Of a DNA stretch of 64,000 nucleotides, positions 60,723 to 64,000 are shown piece after piece (the stretch's first letter is position 1; the number at the start of each line of letters is the position of its first letter). Source of the DNA: Alphaproteobacteria bacterium (lineage in GTDB: Bacteria; Pseudomonadota; Alphaproteobacteria; Micropepsales; Micropepsaceae). The DNA lies in NCBI GenBank assembly GCA_019241645.1, contig JAFAWQ010000043.1:124001-188000 (forward strand), given 5' to 3'. The position numbers and the translations under genes are program-made. Under the pieces are notes generated by a model. That model worked only from the letters and a program-made list of their open reading frames with translations. It did no database searches and was not told the DNA's origin.

Positions 60723-61630
60723 CAGAAGTAACCCTCGCGCTTCTTCTTCTCCATGGACGCTTTCTCATCGGTGTCGATGAGACGGCCCTGGCGCTCGGAG
60801 GTGCGCGCGGTGAACATCTCGGTGACGATGCCTTCCAGCGTGTCGGCATCGGATTCGATGGCTCCTGTGAGCGGATAGCAGCCGAGCGTGCGGAAGCGCA
60901 CCAGGCGCATCTCCGTCCGCTCGGTTGGCGCGAGCTTCATTCGGTCATCATCCACCATGATGAGCGTCCCGTCGCGTTCCACGATCGGCCGCTTCTTGGC
61001 GAAATACAGCGGCACGATGGGGATGTTCTCCTTCATCACGTACTGCCACACATCGAGCTCGGTCCAGTTGGAGAGGGGGAACACGCGGATCGATTCACCC
61101 TTGTTGATGCGCGTGTTGTAGACGCGCCAGAGTTCCGGCCGCTGATTCTTCGGGTCCCAGGCATGCGTCGAGGTGCGGAAGGAAAACACGCGCTCCTTCG
61201 CGCGGCTCTTCTCTTCATCGCGGCGCGCGCCGCCGAAGGCAGCATCGAAACCGTGCTTGTCGAGCGCCTGCTTGAGCGACTCGGTCTTCATCACTTGCGT
61301 GTGCAGCGAGGAGCCGGAATCGAACGGATTGATGCCACGCTTCACGCCTTCCTCGTTGATATGGACGAGAAGGTTGAGTCCAAGGCGCTTCGCCGTGTCG
61401 TCACGAAACTGGATCATCTCCCGAAATTTCCAGGTGGTATCCACATGCAGCAATGGGAATGGCGGCTTGGACGGATAGAAGGCCTTCATCGCCAGATGCA
61501 GCATCACCGACGAATCCTTGCCGATCGAGTACAGCATCACGGGGTTGCGGAACTCGGCCGCCACCTCCCGGATGATGTGAATACTTTCGGCCTCCAGCCG
61601 CTTGAGATGGGACAGGCGAGGATCGCTCAT
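60722..61630 (-). CDS. cysD: Sulfate adenylyltransferase subunit 2
   Basis: A 302-residue enzyme from the ATG at 61630, the normal CysD length. The PP-loop-type SIGKDSS (35-41), [32 protein letters not shown] and the C-terminal [12 protein letters not shown] are standard. It catalyses ATP-dependent activation of sulfate to APS with CysN. The track ORF adds 45 codons that run into the divergent TPR gene promoter. It forms an operon with cysNC by a TGATG overlap. Confidence 0.96.
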   Translation of the reverse strand: MSDPRLSHLKRLEAESIHIIREVAAEFRNPVMLYSIGKDSSVMLHLAMKAFYPSKPPFPLLHVDTTWKFREMIQFRDDTAKRLGLNLLVHINEEGVKRGINPFDSGSSLHTQVMKTESLKQALDKHGFDAAFGGARRDEEKSRAKERVFSFRTSTHAWDPKNQRPELWRVYNTRINKGESIRVFPLSNWTELDVWQYVMKENIPIVPLYFAKKRPIVERDGTLIMVDDDRMKLAPTERTEMRLVRFRTLGCYPLTGAIESDADTLEGIVTEMFTARTSERQGRLIDTDEKASMEKKKREGYF

Positions 61631-61823
61631 CGCGCGCTCCGCTTCGCCAACATACTCCCGCGGGCGTACCGCCCCTGCCGTTTGCTGCATGTCCGTAGAT
61701 CCAAACACCCGTGTTGCAACCATGCCAAAGCCACGCCTAAACCTTGCGGGATGGGACCTTGGCATATCCCCTGCCCGTGTGGCCTCTGAACGGCAAGGCG
61801 ATGGCGCCGCCTCTTACCCTGCC

Positions 61824-63863
61824 ATGACTGGATTTCCTAGCCCCGCCAAGAGCCGATCTCGGCTGGGAAACCCTTGGAAATCCTTGATCAAAGTGGCCCG
61901 CAGGCTGGATTTCCAGCTTTTGACACGCCGCGCCCGGCTAGCGCAGCGCCGCAAGGATTGGGGACTGGCTGCCAATCTCTGGCGGAAGGCGGCAGAAAAG
62001 GCACCCAATGACCGCTCGGCCGCCACCGGGTGTATCAGCGCTCTGATCTACGTCGGCGAGATCGATGAAGCGCTGGAGCGGACAACGGCTTTCGTTCGCG
62101 CCCGGCCGGAGGATGAAAATGGCCAGATCGCCCTCGCCCGCATCGCGGAGGCCCAAGGCAATTCCGACCAGGCTGGCCAACACTGGCAGGCGGCGCTCGA
62201 GCGAAACCCGTTTCACCGGCAATCGCTCATTCGTCTTGGCGGGCTCATGGTTGCGGCCACGCGGTTCGAGGAGGCGCAAGCCTGCGCACGAAGGTTAATC
62301 GAGAAATATCCTGCTGAGTCATACGGGGCGATTCTCGATGCGCAAATCGCGCAAGCTCGGCAGGGATTCGGAGCCTCAGCGCCGCTTTGGCGAGAAGCGG
62401 AGCAGCGATTTCCGAACGACTTCGCAGTCTTGCGGGCGTATGGCCGCGCCGCACTGGACGGCGGCGCATTCAGCGCCGCGCTCGCCATTGCCGAAAAAAT
62501 GCGGTGTCTGAATTTGTACGATGCCCTTCGTCTTGAAGGACAGGTGCTGGCCAAGCGCGAGCCTTTTCAGGATCACACCGATTTCTGGAAGCGCGCCAGC
62601 GCGCTCCTGCCCGACAATGCCGATCTCACCCGCAAACTTCTGCATGGGGCTCTGTCGGCGAGGCGCCGGGAGGACGCGCAACTGGCGTTGGAACGCCTTC
62701 TGCAGCACCGGCAATTGCAGGCCGGCGATGCCGATTACGTGCTGGGCCGTGCTCTCGCCGAACTTCAGCGGAACGATCGACCTTCCGCGCGTCTGATTGT
62801 GCGCCGCTTCCTGAAAATCATGCGAGGACAATCAGGCTATCGGCGCGCGGCGCTCCGTCTCAACCGCCTCATTCTCGCGATCTTTCCGACAAACGCGGCA
62901 AACGCCGTTGCGATTTCCAGAAATCCGGCGCGGTTTGCCCGAATGATCGAAGTCGCGCGGCTTGTGAGCGGCGTCCGCAATCCGCTCGAAAGAACCGCAC
63001 GCTTGGAGGGCAATCTCGCAAGCCAGGGAACGTGCCTGCTCGATACCGACATCGACGCGGAGAGTTGCCGCGGATTCATTCGTCTGGTTCGCGATCGTCT
63101 GGCGAAGGGGACGCCGTTCTCGCTCATCCGTTTGGGCGATGGGGAGGCCAACGCCTTCCAAAGCGGGAGTTCGATTGCTGCTCAATCCGACGCGGATGCC
63201 GCCGAACGCGAAAAGGTCTGGTGGGGCCGTGCGCTTGAACCGGCCGAAAGACTGCGCCTGGCCGCACGCGTTGAACAGGCCGCATGGGAAGCGGATGCCA
63301 TCGGTTTTCCAACGCGCGAATGGCTTCTGCGCGACATCCGGCTCGACTCCGGCGCAGGGTTCGCCGCCACCAAATCCGGACGGGGGCTGCTGGTGATCGC
63401 GGAAGCCCTTGAGCGACAGTGCCGCGCCGGCAGCCTCGCAGGAAAAGTATTCACCTCAGCGCATCTGCCGCAGGACCTTCACCGCTGGAATCTGTATGGC
63501 GAATTGTTCGATGGGGTGGACGAAATCGTACTGGTGTCGTGCCATCCTCGCTTGCACGACGAACTGCGCCACCGGTTTGGAACAATCACTGTCAAACACG
63601 TGCTCATGCCACCAGGCGATTCAATGCGCGAGACGGAACACCGCGCCCTCACCGATGACGAGCTTCCGACGCGCGATCTGGACCGCGCGTTGAATGAATT
63701 GGGCGATTGGCCAAAGGGGCGACTCGTTCTCGTCGGTGCCGGATACGCCGGCAAGGTGATCATCCACCACGCTCGCCAGCGCGGCGGCATTGCGCTCGAC
63801 CTCGGCAGCATTTTCGACCATTGGATCGGAGTGCATACCCGCAGCTACCAGGATCTATCATGA
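61824..63863 (+). CDS. TPR protein with C-terminal GT-D glycosyltransferase-like domain
   Basis: A 679-residue protein. The first 350 residues or so are helical TPR-like repeats (for example RRKDWGLAANLWRKAAEKAPNDRSA, DQAGQHWQAALERNPFHRQSLIRLGGL). The last 246 form a GT-D-like domain with the acidic DGE motif at 439-441 (SLIRLGDGEANAF), VLVGAGYAGKVII near 637 and ALDLGSIFDHW near 657. GT-D enzymes transfer sugars from UDP donors. The start at 61824 is a choice; the track ORF extends to 61602 across the divergent cysD start. No signal peptide. It fits the glycan locus. Confidence 0.72.
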   Translation: MTGFPSPAKSRSRLGNPWKSLIKVARRLDFQLLTRRARLAQRRKDWGLAANLWRKAAEKAPNDRSAATGCISALIYVGEIDEALERTTAFVRARPEDENGQIALARIAEAQGNSDQAGQHWQAALERNPFHRQSLIRLGGLMVAATRFEEAQACARRLIEKYPAESYGAILDAQIAQARQGFGASAPLWREAEQRFPNDFAVLRAYGRAALDGGAFSAALAIAEKMRCLNLYDALRLEGQVLAKREPFQDHTDFWKRASALLPDNADLTRKLLHGALSARRREDAQLALERLLQHRQLQAGDADYVLGRALAELQRNDRPSARLIVRRFLKIMRGQSGYRRAALRLNRLILAIFPTNAANAVAISRNPARFARMIEVARLVSGVRNPLERTARLEGNLASQGTCLLDTDIDAESCRGFIRLVRDRLAKGTPFSLIRLGDGEANAFQSGSSIAAQSDADAAEREKVWWGRALEPAERLRLAARVEQAAWEADAIGFPTREWLLRDIRLDSGAGFAATKSGRGLLVIAEALERQCRAGSLAGKVFTSAHLPQDLHRWNLYGELFDGVDEIVLVSCHPRLHDELRHRFGTITVKHVLMPPGDSMRETEHRALTDDELPTRDLDRALNELGDWPKGRLVLVGAGYAGKVIIHHARQRGGIALDLGSIFDHWIGVHTRSYQDLS

Positions 63864-64000
63864 TCCAAATCCTGCGCCCTGCGGGACGCGTGCCTCCGCT
63901 GACAGATACCGGCGCAGACAACTGACAATTTCGTCCGCGGAATTGCCTCTGCCAAAGTCCGGGATATCGTGACGCTCGCGATATTCCGGCTCAGTCCAAA
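63858..64000 (-). CDS. Uncharacterised protein, C-terminal end only (cut by window edge)
   Basis: Frame read by hand on the minus strand from the right edge: the last 47 residues, WTEPEYRERHDIPDFGRGNSADEIVSCLRRYLSAEA..., end at a TGA at 63858. The amphipathic, hydrophilic composition looks like the end of a real enzyme, and the stop overlaps the preceding gene by only six bases. The family cannot be told from this piece. Confidence 0.5.
   Translation of the reverse strand, partial: WTEPEYRERHDIPDFGRGNSADEIVSCLRRYLSAEARVPQGAGFGS

Noticed and set aside
59595-60731. Plus-strand ORF of 378 residues
   Set aside because: It is antisense to cysNC; composition is the mirror of that gene's codon pattern.
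61602-61823. Extra N-terminal part of the 753-residue TPR ORF
   Set aside because: It overlaps the divergent cysD start and looks like Arg/Pro/Ala-rich filler typical of translated promoter DNA.

Overview
The window looks like one contiguous stretch of a GC-rich Alphaproteobacterium chromosome. The evidence is the HdaA-type DnaA regulator with an N-terminal clamp-binding motif, the hdaA/pgsA-like/DUF2066 block beside purMN, a consensus-like EcfG (general stress sigma factor) promoter, a fused cysNC, and yjbH/yjbF-type polysaccharide export genes. Rhizomicrobium or Micropepsaceae-like bacteria would fit, but that is an inference without database support.

Layout. 1-3476 (minus): truncated polyphosphate kinase, hdaA, a CDP-alcohol phosphatidyltransferase and a DUF2066 protein, mostly overlapping and so probably one operon. 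3587-7334 (plus): purM-purN, then apt-mtnA (adenine and methylthioribose salvage) and a small secreted protein. 7417-16399: secreted M3 and DUF885 hydrolases, a TonB receptor, an exported methyltransferase-like protein, a DUF1328 membrane peptide behind an EcfG-type promoter, and an MscS channel. 16501-22351: a sulfotransferase coupled to a class IV aminotransferase homologue that lacks the PLP lysine, an aldo/keto reductase, a SafE/TIGR02186 pair and an FAD oxidoreductase. 22478-27189: four secreted beta-rich or hydrolytic proteins. 27242-37022: mixed housekeeping and stress genes (DUF72, MshEN-AAA ATPase, DUF1499, MBL hydrolase, fasciclin, bulb-type lectin, folE, apaG, OsmC, TerB, SixA, GNAT). 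37482-42245: the prkA-yeaH-spoVR stress operon, followed by two tiny membrane proteins.

43005-45653 is an apparently intact IS1595-like insertion sequence. It has 22-bp inverted ends (20/22 matching), an 8-bp target duplication TTTCACCA, its own TTGACA-N17-TAGATT promoter, a transposase, and a translationally coupled passenger that fuses a DNA methyltransferase to an Mrr-like nuclease domain. It sits beside a hairpin-rich intergenic stretch (45654-46280). A GLUG-repeat secreted protein and a sarcosine-oxidase-like enzyme follow.

49067-63863 reads as a surface-glycan locus: a sulfotransferase, two small-molecule/sugar methyltransferases, an FkbH-like HAD protein, a SemiSWEET transporter, a UDP-sugar epimerase, galU, yjbH-yjbF export components, cysD-cysNC (PAPS synthesis) and a TPR/GT-D glycosyltransferase fusion. 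PAPS made by CysD/CysNC could feed the sulfotransferases, which suggests a sulfated polysaccharide or glycolipid. The right edge cuts a further minus-strand gene. I saw no tRNA, rRNA or CRISPR array.
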